A stretch of 64,000 nucleotides of DNA, from NCBI GenBank assembly GCA_963826505.1, contig CAWGXG010000005.1:558001-622000 (forward strand), read 5' to 3'. The position numbers and the translations under genes are program-made. Positions 18,956 through 28,664 of the stretch are shown here, one piece after another (position 1 is the stretch's first letter; every line of letters starts with the position of its first letter). Under the pieces are notes generated by a model. That model was not told the DNA's origin, did not search any database, and saw nothing but the letters and a program-made list of their open reading frames with translations. This DNA comes from CAWGXG01 sp963826505. Lineage in GTDB: Bacteria; Chloroflexota; Anaerolineae; Aggregatilineales; Aggregatilineaceae.

Positions 18956-21583
18956 TTACTCCTGCCACGGATACGCGATCAGGTAACGGCCCGCGCCAAG
19001 CGTCAACTCCACGTGATCGCCCGTCTGCTCTCCCTCGCGCAGCGGGTGGCCGTTCAGCGCTATCTCGCCGAGTTGCGCATGGGGGAGCACGACGCTGGCC
19101 GAGGTGTTGAACGGAATAGTGAGTTCGATTGTGAGCCGCTCTGTATCGTCGAAGTGCCAGCCGCTTTCGTAAACGCCAGCCGCCGAGCGGTAACGCGCTC
19201 TGGCCCATTGCAGTGCTTTATCCGGTTTCGGCGCGATGCGCCCATGACGGAAACCGGTAACGCCGTCTTCGCCCGCGGAGGGATTCAGCCCGCACATATC
19301 GCGATACATCCATTCCACGATCGAACCATACGCATAATGATTGAGCGAATTCATGCCCGTCGAGCTGATCGTTCCGTCCGGGTTGAGCGAATTCCACCGC
19401 TCCCAAATAGTCGTCGCGCCCAGGTTGACCGCGTACAGCCAACTGGGGTAATCCTCGTTGAGCAGCAATTTGTACGCCAGATCGTTTGCCCCGTTATTCG
19501 ACAGCACGCGGCAGAGATAGGGCGTGCCGACAAACCCCGTCCGCAGATGAGTCTGATCCGTGTCGAGCCGGGCGATGAGATCGTTCTTCACGCGCTCGCG
19601 GTGCTCATCAGCCACTAAATCCATAAACAGCGCCAACACGTGGCCCGTTTGCGTGGGGACGGCGAGCCGCCCGGATGCCGTGAAATATTCCTTTTGAATA
19701 GCCGCCTTCACCTCGTCCGAGAGACGCCCGTACGTCTCCGTCTCTTCCAGCTTGCCGAGGACGGCGGCGGCTCTCGCCACCAACCGCGCCGAATAACAGT
19801 AGAAGGCTGACGCAATGAAGTCGTGCGGTGTCCCGCCCCTACGGGGATCAGGATAGAGCGGGCAATCCAAAGACAGCCAATCACCAAAGTGGACACCTTC
19901 CGTCCACAACCGTTTGTTACCGGAAGCCTCGTCAACCCCTTTGATGTAGTCGACCCAGGCGCGCATGCTCACGAATTGCTGTTCCAGAATGGCGCTGTCG
20001 CCGTAGAACTCGTACAGAGTCCACGGCAGGACCGTCGCCACGTCCCCCCAAGCCGTGGAACCCCCTTTTTCCAGGTTAACCATCGGGACAATGTGAGGCA
20101 CCATCCCGCCGGTTTTGGTTTGCTCTTTCCCCAAATCATAGGCGTATTTGGACAGGAAAGCCGCCGCATCCATGTTGAAGCACGCCGTACCGGAAAAAAC
20201 CTGAATATCGCCAGTCCACCCCAACCGCTCGTCACGCTGTGGACAGTCGGTCGGAATGTCGAGGAAGTTGCACTTCTGGCTCCACAATGCATTCTTGATG
20301 AGCTGGTTGACCTTCTGGTTGGAGGTCTCGATCTCGCCGGTGATATCCATCTGTGAATAAATCACGCAGCCAGTGAAATCGTCAAGACTGATGTCGCCCT
20401 CCCAGCCCGTGATCTTGACGTACCTGAAGCCGAAAAAGGTGAAATACGGCTCGACGACCGCGTCTGAGCCATCAGCGATGTAGAAATACTCCGCTTTGGC
20501 CGTGCGTAGATTGTCGCGGAAGAAGTTGCCGTTTTGCAGCACCTCGCCAAACTGGAGATGGATGCACGCCCCTGACGGCGCGCTCGTCCTGAAACGAACC
20601 CAGCCGGTCATGTTCTGGCCCATGTCAAGGACCGTCTCACCCGCCGGAGTTCGAATCATCGCCACGGGCTTGATCTCCTCCTGAATGCGCACCGGGAGCG
20701 AGCGGCGCGCTTCCAACCGCGTGGTGTCGATCGCGATCGGTTTCACGCCGGAAGTCGAGTCCGGTGACGGCACGACCCGGTCGATCCGGGCGTCATATGT
20801 CTCGCCGTCGAAGATATCACTCGCGACAACCGGGGACGGCTGGGCCTTCCACGCTGGATCGGTGGCGACGATCAGCTCGTTCCCGTTTTCCAATGTGATG
20901 TGCAACTCGCAGATCAGCGCGAACCGGTCGCCATAGAACCCCACCACACCTTTATCCGCGCCGTAGCGACCCTTGTACCAGCCGTTGCCCAGCATGACAG
21001 AAGCCACATTCGTGCCAACGACCAACTGATCGGTAATGTCGAATGTCTGGTACTGGATCCATTGGTCATAGGCGTTACAGTACGGCGTGAAGAGCTCATC
21101 CCCGACCTTCGTCCCATTCACCTCGAAGTGGTACAGGCCCAACCCACAGATGTAAACCCGCGCGGCGACAACCTGTGAGGGAAGATGGAAATGCTGGTAC
21201 AAAATAGGGTGAATCTGGTTGTCCTCCCAATCGGGCGTGATCCATTCCGCCTGCCAGCCTTCGTCCATTTTGGCCGTCTCGAACCAGGCGCCGTTGCTCT
21301 CGGCGCTTTCGGTTTCGCCCCACACGCGGACCTTCCAGAAATAGCGCGTGCGCGGCTCAAGTGCGATCGGCGGGCTGTAAGCCAGGCTGTCGATGCCGGG
21401 GCCATCCACCTTGCCGCTGTCGAAGATCACCTGCTCGAAAGCGGCATCCCGACTGACCACGATTTGAGCGGCGATCTGTACCGAGTCGCGCGTCTCCTCA
21501 ACGATCCAGGAGAAGATCGGCTTGTTAATGGCGAAGCCCAACGGGTTGACGACATGGTTGGTCTTAAGATGGGTTATTTTCAC
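18956..21583 (-). CDS. GH78 alpha-L-rhamnosidase
   Basis: 875 residues, normal for GH78. N-terminal Ig-like domain ('NPLGFAINKPIFSWIVEE'), carbohydrate-binding beta domains, then the (alpha/alpha)6 barrel with the catalytic block 'DCPQRDERLGWTGD' at residues 446-459, holding the general acid/base region, and a C-terminal beta-sandwich. No signal peptide, so it likely acts in the cytoplasm on imported rhamnosides. It is divergent from the GH43-like gene, which begins 77 bases away. Confidence 0.88.
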   Translation of the reverse strand: MKITHLKTNHVVNPLGFAINKPIFSWIVEETRDSVQIAAQIVVSRDAAFEQVIFDSGKVDGPGIDSLAYSPPIALEPRTRYFWKVRVWGETESAESNGAWFETAKMDEGWQAEWITPDWEDNQIHPILYQHFHLPSQVVAARVYICGLGLYHFEVNGTKVGDELFTPYCNAYDQWIQYQTFDITDQLVVGTNVASVMLGNGWYKGRYGADKGVVGFYGDRFALICELHITLENGNELIVATDPAWKAQPSPVVASDIFDGETYDARIDRVVPSPDSTSGVKPIAIDTTRLEARRSLPVRIQEEIKPVAMIRTPAGETVLDMGQNMTGWVRFRTSAPSGACIHLQFGEVLQNGNFFRDNLRTAKAEYFYIADGSDAVVEPYFTFFGFRYVKITGWEGDISLDDFTGCVIYSQMDITGEIETSNQKVNQLIKNALWSQKCNFLDIPTDCPQRDERLGWTGDIQVFSGTACFNMDAAAFLSKYAYDLGKEQTKTGGMVPHIVPMVNLEKGGSTAWGDVATVLPWTLYEFYGDSAILEQQFVSMRAWVDYIKGVDEASGNKRLWTEGVHFGDWLSLDCPLYPDPRRGGTPHDFIASAFYCYSARLVARAAAVLGKLEETETYGRLSDEVKAAIQKEYFTASGRLAVPTQTGHVLALFMDLVADEHRERVKNDLIARLDTDQTHLRTGFVGTPYLCRVLSNNGANDLAYKLLLNEDYPSWLYAVNLGATTIWERWNSLNPDGTISSTGMNSLNHYAYGSIVEWMYRDMCGLNPSAGEDGVTGFRHGRIAPKPDKALQWARARYRSAAGVYESGWHFDDTERLTIELTIPFNTSASVVLPHAQLGEIALNGHPLREGEQTGDHVELTLGAGRYLIAYPWQE

Positions 21584-21659
21584 GATTGACCTCGTGCGAT
21601 ATAGTCCGCGTCAGAGCATTGGTGGATCACTCACCCGATTCTTTCTGGAGCACATCATA

Positions 21660-22532
21660 TTGAACACCAGCGACATCAATATCCGTGATCCCTTCGTGCT
21701 GCCGATCGGGATGGAGAAGCGCTACTACCTGTACGGCACCACCGGCTCGGAGACCTGGGCAGATTCCGCCACCGGCATTGACTATTACACCAGCCCTGAT
21801 CTGCAACACTGGGAAGGTCCGTTCGCCGCTTTTCGGCCCCCGGCAGGCTTTTGGGCCGATCGCAATTTCTGGGCCCCCGAAGTCCACGCCTACCGCGGAC
21901 ACTACTATATGTTGGCCAGCTTCAAGGCGGAAGGCATTTGCCGGGGCACACAAATCCTGGCCGCCGACGGCCCCCAGGGTCCGTTCCTGCCGATCAGCGG
22001 GGGGCCAGCCACGCCCCGCGACTGGGAATGTCTGGATGGCACCTTAGGCGTGGATGTCACAGGCCAGCCCTGGATCGTCTTCTGCCATGAGTGGGTGCAG
22101 GTCGGCGACGGCGAGATCTGCGCCCAACGTCTGAGCGAAGACCTGCAAACCGCGCTGGACCAGCCCCATCTGTTGTTTCGCGCGTCCGAAGCACCCTGGG
22201 CCCAGGAAATCAATTCGAAGGGCCGCAAGGGCTACGTGACCGACGGCCCCTCGCTGCATCGTCTGGCGAGCGGCGAACTGATCATGCTGTGGTCCAGCTT
22301 CGGCACGCAGGGCTACACCGTCGGCGTGGCGCGCTCCGCTTCTGGTGAAATTCCAGGTCCGTGGCAGCAGCTCGCTGAGCCCCTTTACGCGGGCGACGGC
22401 GGTCACTGCATGGTCTTCCGCACCTTCGACGGACAGTTGCGGCTGGCCCTCCATCACCCCAACCAAACGCTCGCGGAACGCCCTCAGTTCGTCCCGCTGC
22501 GGGAACACGAAGGTTCGCTTGAGCTCGGTTAG
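21660..22532 (+). CDS. GH43-like five-bladed beta-propeller glycoside hydrolase
   Basis: 290 residues. 'NIRDPFVLP' places a general-base-type Asp at residue 10, 'WECLDGTLGVD' a second acidic residue at 126, and 'VTDGPSLHR' an Asp at 195 where GH43 enzymes usually carry the general-acid Glu. 'GDGGHCMVF' has the propeller-centre His (249). The start is TTG at 21660, with GGAG at 21647-21650 nine bases upstream; longer in-frame readings overlap the divergent GH78 gene. Probably an arabinosidase/xylosidase-like enzyme acting with the rhamnosidase. The Asp substitution makes the activity uncertain. Confidence 0.75.
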   Translation: MNTSDINIRDPFVLPIGMEKRYYLYGTTGSETWADSATGIDYYTSPDLQHWEGPFAAFRPPAGFWADRNFWAPEVHAYRGHYYMLASFKAEGICRGTQILAADGPQGPFLPISGGPATPRDWECLDGTLGVDVTGQPWIVFCHEWVQVGDGEICAQRLSEDLQTALDQPHLLFRASEAPWAQEINSKGRKGYVTDGPSLHRLASGELIMLWSSFGTQGYTVGVARSASGEIPGPWQQLAEPLYAGDGGHCMVFRTFDGQLRLALHHPNQTLAERPQFVPLREHEGSLELG

Positions 22533-22604
22533 ACCGGTGTCATGTCAGCGGGCAGCGATTCCTTTCGTTCACAATGACTCCTTTTGGGGACGTTGAACGT
22601 GGTT

Positions 22605-23621
22605 TCACCCAGGCGGTTGAGCACTGCGACGTATCACCAGATCAGGGATCAAGACGTGCTGATGGTGTTTGTAGTCTGGTTCGTTAATCTGCTCCAGCAA
22701 AAACTGAGAGGCCAGTTTGTTCTGGATATCGAAGTCGAACGAGACGGTTGTCAGCGGCGGGATGAGATAGCGAGCCATAGCATCGTCATCGAAGCTGACA
22801 ATCGATACATCCTCGGGCACACGCAGGCCATGCTCGTGCAGCGCCGACAGGGCACCCATGGCCACATGATCGTTCACGGTCATGATGGCCGTAAACGCCT
22901 CGCCCCGTTTCAGAAACTCATGCACGCCCTCGTAACCGGATCGCATGGCATTGGCCGAGGTGGCATAGTTCCCGGTATAGCTCGGCCCAGGCTCCAAGCC
23001 TTGCGAAGTCAAGATGGTGAGCCACGTGTCATGGCGCAAACGAGGATTGATGAAATCCAGCGACCCCGTAATCTCCGCAATCTTGCGATGCCCCAGATCG
23101 ATCAAATGATTTATGGCCAAACGCGTGGCGTGTTCCTGGTTGTACCCGACCCAGGTCAGTTTCGAATCCAGCACATAGTCGCGCCGCACGATCGGAATAC
23201 CGTGACTGAGGGTCAGCAGTTCGTCATCGGAGATGTGTAGTTTGGGCGCATACAACAGAATGCCGTCGACCAGTCGCGCCGCGGCGGTATCCAGCATGGA
23301 CGCAAAATTCTCTTGGGTGCATTCCGAATAGAGCGTGGAATAGCCTGCCGCATTGATATACTGCGCCATCCGTGGCAGGACCAGTCCGAAATAGACATCC
23401 ATGACCACGAACTCGATGATATTGGACTGGTGAGTTGTAAGCATCCGCGCGCCGAGATTGCGGTGGTATCCCATCTTCTCCATGACGCGCTTTACGTGGA
23501 CACGCGTATCGGGGGCGACCTCAGGATGACTGTTGAGAACGCGCGACACCGTGCCGTACGATACGCCGGCCTGACGTGCGACGTCCCGAATGGTTGGGCG
23601 TTTGTCTTTGGGCTTGGGCAT
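22605..23621 (-). CDS. LacI-family transcriptional regulator
   Basis: 338 residues. N-terminal helix-turn-helix 'TIRDVARQAGVSYGTVSRVL' and hinge helix (to about 60), then a periplasmic-binding-protein-like effector domain ('VNDHVAMGALSALHEHGL', 'VSIVSFDDDAMARYL'). It is convergent with the GH43-like gene and probably controls the GH78/GH43 group. The ATG is separated from the next plus-strand gene by 378 bases containing its promoter. Confidence 0.85.
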   Translation of the reverse strand: MPKPKDKRPTIRDVARQAGVSYGTVSRVLNSHPEVAPDTRVHVKRVMEKMGYHRNLGARMLTTHQSNIIEFVVMDVYFGLVLPRMAQYINAAGYSTLYSECTQENFASMLDTAAARLVDGILLYAPKLHISDDELLTLSHGIPIVRRDYVLDSKLTWVGYNQEHATRLAINHLIDLGHRKIAEITGSLDFINPRLRHDTWLTILTSQGLEPGPSYTGNYATSANAMRSGYEGVHEFLKRGEAFTAIMTVNDHVAMGALSALHEHGLRVPEDVSIVSFDDDAMARYLIPPLTTVSFDFDIQNKLASQFLLEQINEPDYKHHQHVLIPDLVIRRSAQPPG

Positions 23622-23678
23622 AAAATCGCTCCGTTGCGCTTAAGGTTGCTCCCAAAGTCTAACATCTTTTTTCGGTTA

Positions 23679-23707
23679 TCTATAGCGGGAAGTCCGTAAT
23701 CAGTCAC
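23679..23707 (-). promoter_or_regulatory. Candidate lacI promoter with overlapping repeat
   Basis: On the minus strand GTGACT (23707-23702) and TATAGA (23684-23679) are 17 bases apart. The -35 box overlaps CAGTCACGA (23701-23709), which recurs exactly at 23800-23808 beside the palindrome ACGAAATTCGT (23805-23815). An inverted repeat ATTTCGA/TCGAAAT lies at 23744-23767. These may be LacI operators. Confidence 0.35.
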
Positions 23708-23900
23708 GATTACAATATCGTAAAATTGCCGAATTGTCGATACATTTCGATTCGATTTGCTCGAAATCACCAAAATAAATCCATTCCATCAGTTGTAACC
23801 AGTCACGAAATTCGTACTGATCAATCTATATGGCAGACCAGTTTTGGCGGAGACGGCACAGAACTGGCGGCCTATCTCCCGCGCACTACCGGCGCGTTGC

Positions 23901-23929
23901 TTGTCAAGCAGCAGTCCTTGATCCACAAT
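23901..23929 (+). promoter_or_regulatory. Candidate promoter of the adenine deaminase gene
   Basis: TTGTCA at 23901-23906 and CACAAT at 23924-23929, spacer 17, about 70 bases before the ATG. Together with the lacI promoter and repeats this accounts for what I can see in the 378-base gap 23622-23999. Confidence 0.35.
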
Positions 23930-23999
23930 TAGCGCACACGCTGCGATGACCTGCTCTTCGAGCCATCAACACCGCTGGCCGACCTTACGGAGATACTCT

Positions 24000-25757
24000 A
24001 TGCTTACGGTTCCACAACGCAAGACTCTCATTCTGGCGGCCCTTGGGCGCGAGCCGCTCGATCTGAAACTGACCAATGTGCAGTTGGTGAACGTCTACAC
24101 GGGCAGGATCGAGGCCGCGAGCCTGGGCATCAAAACCGGGCGGATTGTCACGCTCGATGCGCAGCCATTCGACGCTGCAAGAACCATCGATGGGGGCGGC
24201 ATGTACGCAATGCCGGGCTTCATCGACACCCACATCCACGTCGATTCCACGCTGATCGTCCCTGAAAATCTCGCGGAGTTGATCGTCCCCGGCGGCACGC
24301 TCACCTTGTTCGCTGATCCGATGGAGATTGCCAACGTGGCTGGCTTCGCGGGTATGCAAGCCCTGCTCAACAGCCTCGCCAAGTTACCCTATCGCATCCT
24401 GATCGAAGTGTCCTCGCGCGTGCCGACGGCCCCCGGCCTGGAAACTACCGGCGGCGAATTGAATCTGGAAGACGTCAAGAAGGTCTTGGCCTGGGATGCC
24501 TGCATCAGCCTGGGTGAGCTTGACCCGTCGAAGGTGCTTGGGCTGCGCGACGAATACCTGGCGAAGATCGAAGCGGCCCACGCGCTCCACAAAATCGCCA
24601 ATGGTCACGCGGCGGGTCTGGCGGGTCGCGAGCTGACCGCTTACGCATGTGGCGGCTTGTCCGACGATCACGAAGCGGTCGATTACGAGGAAGCGCTCGC
24701 CCGGCTGCGGCTTGGGATGCCGGTCCTGGTGCGCGACGGCAGCACCGAGCGCAACCTGGAACCGATCATCTCCGGCGTCGTGCGCGACCGGCTGGACACC
24801 CGCCACCTGATGTTCTGCACCGACGACAAACACCCCGATGATATTCGCGACGAGGGGCATATCGATTATCTCGTCAACCACGCCATCGAACTGGGACTGC
24901 CCGCCATGCAGGCCATCCAGATGGCGACCCTGAACGCCGCCGAGCACTTCCGCGTCGAGCACCTGATCGGCAGCCTGATGCCAGGCCGTTGGGCGGATAT
25001 CCTCCTGACGCCGTCGCTCGAGAAGATCGTGCCGAGCCGCGTCTTCTACCAGGGCGAGCTGGTTGCCGAGGGAGGCAAGCTCGTCGTTGAACCGCCGGTT
25101 CCCGACTACCCCGATTGGATCCGGCACACAGTCACCGTGCGGCGCGGCAAGACCGGCGCGGACTTCGCCCTGAAGACCGATCGCCCGGTGGCAGATGTGC
25201 GCGTCATCGAGCTGTATCCGGACCAGATCATCAACGAGATCGGTCAGGCCCGGCTGGAGATCGTCGATGGCAGCGTACAGCCGGACATCGATCAGGATGT
25301 CTTGAAGCTGGCGGTTGTGGAGCGGCACGGAAAAAACGGTAACATAGGGGTGGCCTTCGTACGCGGTTTCGGGCTGAAACGTGGAGCGCTGGCCTCTTCG
25401 GTCGCGCATGATCATCACAACATTATCGTAGTCGGCACCAATGACGCGGATATGGCCGTGTGCGTACGCGCCATCGAGGACATGCAAGGCGGATTGGCAA
25501 TCGCGGCGGGTGGTACCGAACTGGGACGGTTGGCGCTGCCGATCGGCGGCCTATTGAGCGAAGCGCCCGTCCACGAGGTCATCACGCAGCTTGAGCAAAT
25601 CACGGCCATCGCGCACGATCTGGGCTGCACGCTGCCTGCGCCCTTCATGACCATTTCGTTTATTTCGCTGCCCACCGTGCCGGAACTCGGCCTGACGGAT
25701 ATGGGGCTGGTGAATGTGCGCGAACACGCGCTGATGAGTATCTTTGTGGATTCCTAG
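24000..25757 (+). CDS. ade: Adenine deaminase (Ade family amidohydrolase)
   Basis: 585 residues; hydrolyses adenine to hypoxanthine and ammonia. Metal motif 'DTHIHVDST' with His at 78 and 80, the family block 'FADPMEIANV' at 104-113, 'GHAAGL...LTAYACGGLSDDHEAV' and 'FCTDDKHPDD', then the C-terminal Ade domain with 'VGTNDADMA'. Position 108 is Met where most Ade proteins have His (DPHEIANV). ATG 24000 is chosen because GGAG at 23989-23992 is properly spaced. Located upstream of a nucleobase-type importer and a xanthine-dehydrogenase-type enzyme, it fits purine salvage or degradation. Confidence 0.82.
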   Translation: MLTVPQRKTLILAALGREPLDLKLTNVQLVNVYTGRIEAASLGIKTGRIVTLDAQPFDAARTIDGGGMYAMPGFIDTHIHVDSTLIVPENLAELIVPGGTLTLFADPMEIANVAGFAGMQALLNSLAKLPYRILIEVSSRVPTAPGLETTGGELNLEDVKKVLAWDACISLGELDPSKVLGLRDEYLAKIEAAHALHKIANGHAAGLAGRELTAYACGGLSDDHEAVDYEEALARLRLGMPVLVRDGSTERNLEPIISGVVRDRLDTRHLMFCTDDKHPDDIRDEGHIDYLVNHAIELGLPAMQAIQMATLNAAEHFRVEHLIGSLMPGRWADILLTPSLEKIVPSRVFYQGELVAEGGKLVVEPPVPDYPDWIRHTVTVRRGKTGADFALKTDRPVADVRVIELYPDQIINEIGQARLEIVDGSVQPDIDQDVLKLAVVERHGKNGNIGVAFVRGFGLKRGALASSVAHDHHNIIVVGTNDADMAVCVRAIEDMQGGLAIAAGGTELGRLALPIGGLLSEAPVHEVITQLEQITAIAHDLGCTLPAPFMTISFISLPTVPELGLTDMGLVNVREHALMSIFVDS

Positions 25758-25792
25758 CGAGAATGCAGGTCGTTATTTGTACGAACTGTCGA

Positions 25793-25820
25793 TTGAATTC
25801 CGGCCAATCCGGGTTATAGT
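25793..25820 (+). promoter_or_regulatory. Candidate promoter of the purine import/oxidation operon
   Basis: TTGAAT at 25793-25798 and TATAGT at 25815-25820, spacer 16. A short inverted repeat GATCC (25827-25831)/GGATC (25839-25843) lies at the expected transcription start and could be an operator. Confidence 0.45.
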
Positions 25821-25892
25821 CGTTTTGATCCTGATTCGGGATCGCACTTTTTGTCCATCAACTAGCTTATTTGAAGAAAGAGGTATAGATCG

Positions 25893-26903
25893 ATGCGCAA
25901 ATTCGTAGCCTTTTTATTGATTCTGTCTGTATTGGTCGCTGCGCTGCCCGCTATGGCGCAAGACGAACCCGTCACCGTTAAGGTCGCGTTGATTCTGCCC
26001 GGTCGCGCCGACGATGTATCCTGGAACCAGGCAGCCTACGAAGGCATGCTCTCGGCGGTCGATATGGTGGCCGAAGAGGGCATCGTCGTCGAACTGACAA
26101 CGGTCGAAGAAGTCTATGATCCGGTGGACATCGAACCGGCCTTGTTGGACTATGCCCAGCAGGGGTATGACCTCGTAGTGGGCCACGGCTTCCAGTTCAT
26201 GGAACCGATCATCAAGGTCGGCGAAGAATACCCGGATGTGAACTTCGCCATCGGCACCGGCTTCAAGATCGCGCCCAACGTCGGCGTGTATGATGTCAAG
26301 CTGGAACAAGGTGGCTACCTGATGGGCCTGATCGCGGGCCATCTCACCAAGGCCAATATCGTGGGCGTGACCGGCGGCGTGGACGTGTCCGAAATTCACC
26401 GCGGCCATGTGGCCTTTTTGCTCGGCGCGCAGGAAGCGAACGAAGACGTGACCGTGCTCAGCAACTTCACGGGCGACTTCAACGACGTCCCGGCTGCCAA
26501 AGAAGCAGCGCTCAGCCAGATCGCGGCGGGCGCGGACGCGCTGTGGCAAAGCGGTGACGGCATTGGGTTCGGCGTGCTGTCGGCGTGCGAAGAAAAAGAC
26601 ATCATCTGCATGGGCAACGTCGCCAACCAGAACGACATCGCGCCCGACAACACTCTCGCCAGCTTCGTGTACGACTGGGCTCCGCTGTTTGCCCAGATGA
26701 TCGAAGAAACTGTCGCGGGCACCTTCGGCAATGCGTTCTACTGGAACGATTTCTCCAATGAAGGCGTTTCGATTGTGTGGAACGACGCCATCAAAGACCA
26801 GTATGTCGATGAAGAACTGTTGACCATGTTGGATGATGCCATCGCGGGGTTTGTCGATGGAACGCTCGATCTTGGCGATCTGGACGCCTACGAGCTCAAA
26901 TAA
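25893..26903 (+). CDS. BMP-family (PnrA-like) nucleoside/nucleobase-binding protein
   Basis: 336 residues. Signal peptide 1-22 (A-M-A|Q, no lipobox), then a BMP/Med domain: 'SWNQAAYEGM', 'GYDLVVGHGFQF' and 'QGGYLMGLIAGHLTK' are family hallmarks. Members bind purine nucleosides or related bases and deliver them to a two-permease ABC importer, which is exactly what follows. The ligand is likely a purine, judging from the deaminase and Mo hydroxylase neighbours. Confidence 0.82.
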   Translation: MRKFVAFLLILSVLVAALPAMAQDEPVTVKVALILPGRADDVSWNQAAYEGMLSAVDMVAEEGIVVELTTVEEVYDPVDIEPALLDYAQQGYDLVVGHGFQFMEPIIKVGEEYPDVNFAIGTGFKIAPNVGVYDVKLEQGGYLMGLIAGHLTKANIVGVTGGVDVSEIHRGHVAFLLGAQEANEDVTVLSNFTGDFNDVPAAKEAALSQIAAGADALWQSGDGIGFGVLSACEEKDIICMGNVANQNDIAPDNTLASFVYDWAPLFAQMIEETVAGTFGNAFYWNDFSNEGVSIVWNDAIKDQYVDEELLTMLDDAIAGFVDGTLDLGDLDAYELK

Positions 26904-26941
26904 GGTCGGCCAAATCTTCAAGGTTCTGATGCCTCGGGGCG

Positions 26942-26973
26942 CTGGGCGTGCTGGCGATTGCCAACGCGCCCAG
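26942..26973 (+). terminator. Intercistronic stem-loop after the BMP gene
   Basis: CTGGGCG (26942-26948) pairs with CGCCCAG (26967-26973), and the stem continues through a G-U, a G-C, one mismatch and TGGC/GCCA to a GATT loop. There is no U-run, so attenuation or transcript protection is more likely than full termination. Confidence 0.5.
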
Positions 26974-27064
26974 TCACGTCCCCATCACCGATTGCGTTGA
27001 TCGAACGTCGGGGACCGGCTCCTGTCCTCGATAGCCTAGCCTGAATTCCCTCAAAGGACGCGTG

Positions 27065-28645
27065 ATGATCGCAATTCAGATGCGCGGGATCACCAAGCGA
27101 TTCACGGGCGTGCTGGCCAATCATCAAGTTGATCTCGCCCTGTACGCGGGCGAGGTGCACGGTCTGCTTGGAGAAAACGGCGCGGGTAAAACCACGCTCA
27201 TGAACATCCTGTTCGGCCTCTACCAGCCTGATGATGGCGAGATTCTGGTCAAGGGAGAACGCGCGACGATCGCCTCGCCCGCCGATGCCATCGCCCTGGG
27301 CATCGGGATGGTCCACCAGCATTTCAAATTGGTCCCTACCTTCAGCGTCACCGAAAACATCATCCTGGGGCTGGAGGGCTGGGGCTTTTTCGACATGACC
27401 GAAGCCCAACAGAAGGTCGCCGAAGTCACCGCGCAGTATGGGCTGGACGTCAACCCGGCGGCGCGCGTTCAGGACCTGTCCGTCGGCGCGCAGCAGCGCG
27501 CGGAAATCCTAAGCAGCCTGTACCGGGGAGCGGAAGTCCTGATCCTGGACGAGCCGACCGCCGTCTTGACCCCCCAGGAAGCTGACAGCCTGGCCGCAAT
27601 TCTGCGCGGCATGGCGGCACAGGGCAAAGCCATCGTGTTTATCAGCCACAAGCTGGAAGAAGTCATGAAGGTCACCGACCGCGTGACCGTGCTGCGTGCC
27701 GGGCGCGTGGTCTACAGCGCCCTGACGCGCGACACCGACAAAAGCATCCTGGCGCGCGAAATGATCGGGCACGACCTGTCCAGCCTGCGTACAGGCCAAC
27801 AGGCCAGCGTGCTGGCCCTGGCCGGAGACGAGGCCGCGCTGGCCGGCGAACGTCCGTTGGCGGAGCAGAGTCCCGCCTCCACCAACGTGCTGATCGACGT
27901 GCGCGATCTGAACGTGGTGGATGACCGCGATCTGCCTGCCGTGCGCGATCTCAGTTTTCAGGTGCATGCGGGCGAGATTCTGGGCATAGCAGGCGTGGAC
28001 GGCAACGGTCAGCGCGAGCTGGTCGAAGCCATCACCGGGGTTCGCCCCCTTCGATCGGGGCAGAAGTTCGTCGCTTCAGAGGATGCGACGCGCTGGTCCG
28101 CGCACGACTTCATCCAGCACGACGCCGCCTATATCAGCGATGACCGGCAGCATGACGCCCTGTTGCTCGATTTCGATCTGAGCAAGAATGCCACCCTTAA
28201 ACTATTCGAACACGCGCCCTACTCGCACGCAGGCCTGCTAAACTATCGCGCCATCGTCCGCTTCACGCGCGACTTGATCGCACATTTCGACGTGCGCGCG
28301 CCCGGTCCGCACGTGCCAGCCGGTAAGCTCTCCGGCGGCAATCAGCAGAAGCTGGTCCTCGCGCGCGAATTCAGCCAGAATCCGCGCGTCATCGTGGCCA
28401 ACAAGCCCACGCGCGGCCTGGACATCGGCGCCGCCGCGTACATTCACCAACTGCTGTTGGATCAACGCGGGCGCGGCGCAGGAATTTTGCTGGTGTCAGC
28501 GGACCTGGATGAGCTGCTCTTGTTGAGCGACCGCGTTCTGGTCATGTTCAGCGGCCGTTCGATGGGCATCCTCGATCGGCGCGCGGCCAGCACGGAAAAA
28601 CTAGGTTTGATGATGGCGGGCAGCCCGTTGGCTGACCTCACGTAA
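27065..28645 (+). CDS. BMP-type nucleoside ABC transporter ATP-binding protein
   Basis: 526 residues with two ATPase domains. First: Walker A 'GENGAGKTT', Q-loop 'MVHQHFKLVPTF', 'LSVGAQQR', Walker B 'LILDEPTAVL'. Second: degenerate nucleotide loop 'GVDGNGQRE', signature LSGGNQQK, 'ANKPTRGLDIG'. The degenerate second Walker A is normal for this family. ATG 27065 is preferred to GTG 27062 because AAAGGA at 27053-27058 is six bases away. It pairs with the two permeases downstream. Confidence 0.88.
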   Translation: MIAIQMRGITKRFTGVLANHQVDLALYAGEVHGLLGENGAGKTTLMNILFGLYQPDDGEILVKGERATIASPADAIALGIGMVHQHFKLVPTFSVTENIILGLEGWGFFDMTEAQQKVAEVTAQYGLDVNPAARVQDLSVGAQQRAEILSSLYRGAEVLILDEPTAVLTPQEADSLAAILRGMAAQGKAIVFISHKLEEVMKVTDRVTVLRAGRVVYSALTRDTDKSILAREMIGHDLSSLRTGQQASVLALAGDEAALAGERPLAEQSPASTNVLIDVRDLNVVDDRDLPAVRDLSFQVHAGEILGIAGVDGNGQRELVEAITGVRPLRSGQKFVASEDATRWSAHDFIQHDAAYISDDRQHDALLLDFDLSKNATLKLFEHAPYSHAGLLNYRAIVRFTRDLIAHFDVRAPGPHVPAGKLSGGNQQKLVLAREFSQNPRVIVANKPTRGLDIGAAAYIHQLLLDQRGRGAGILLVSADLDELLLLSDRVLVMFSGRSMGILDRRAASTEKLGLMMAGSPLADLT

Positions 28646-28664
28646 CGCATGGGAAAAAGACTTA

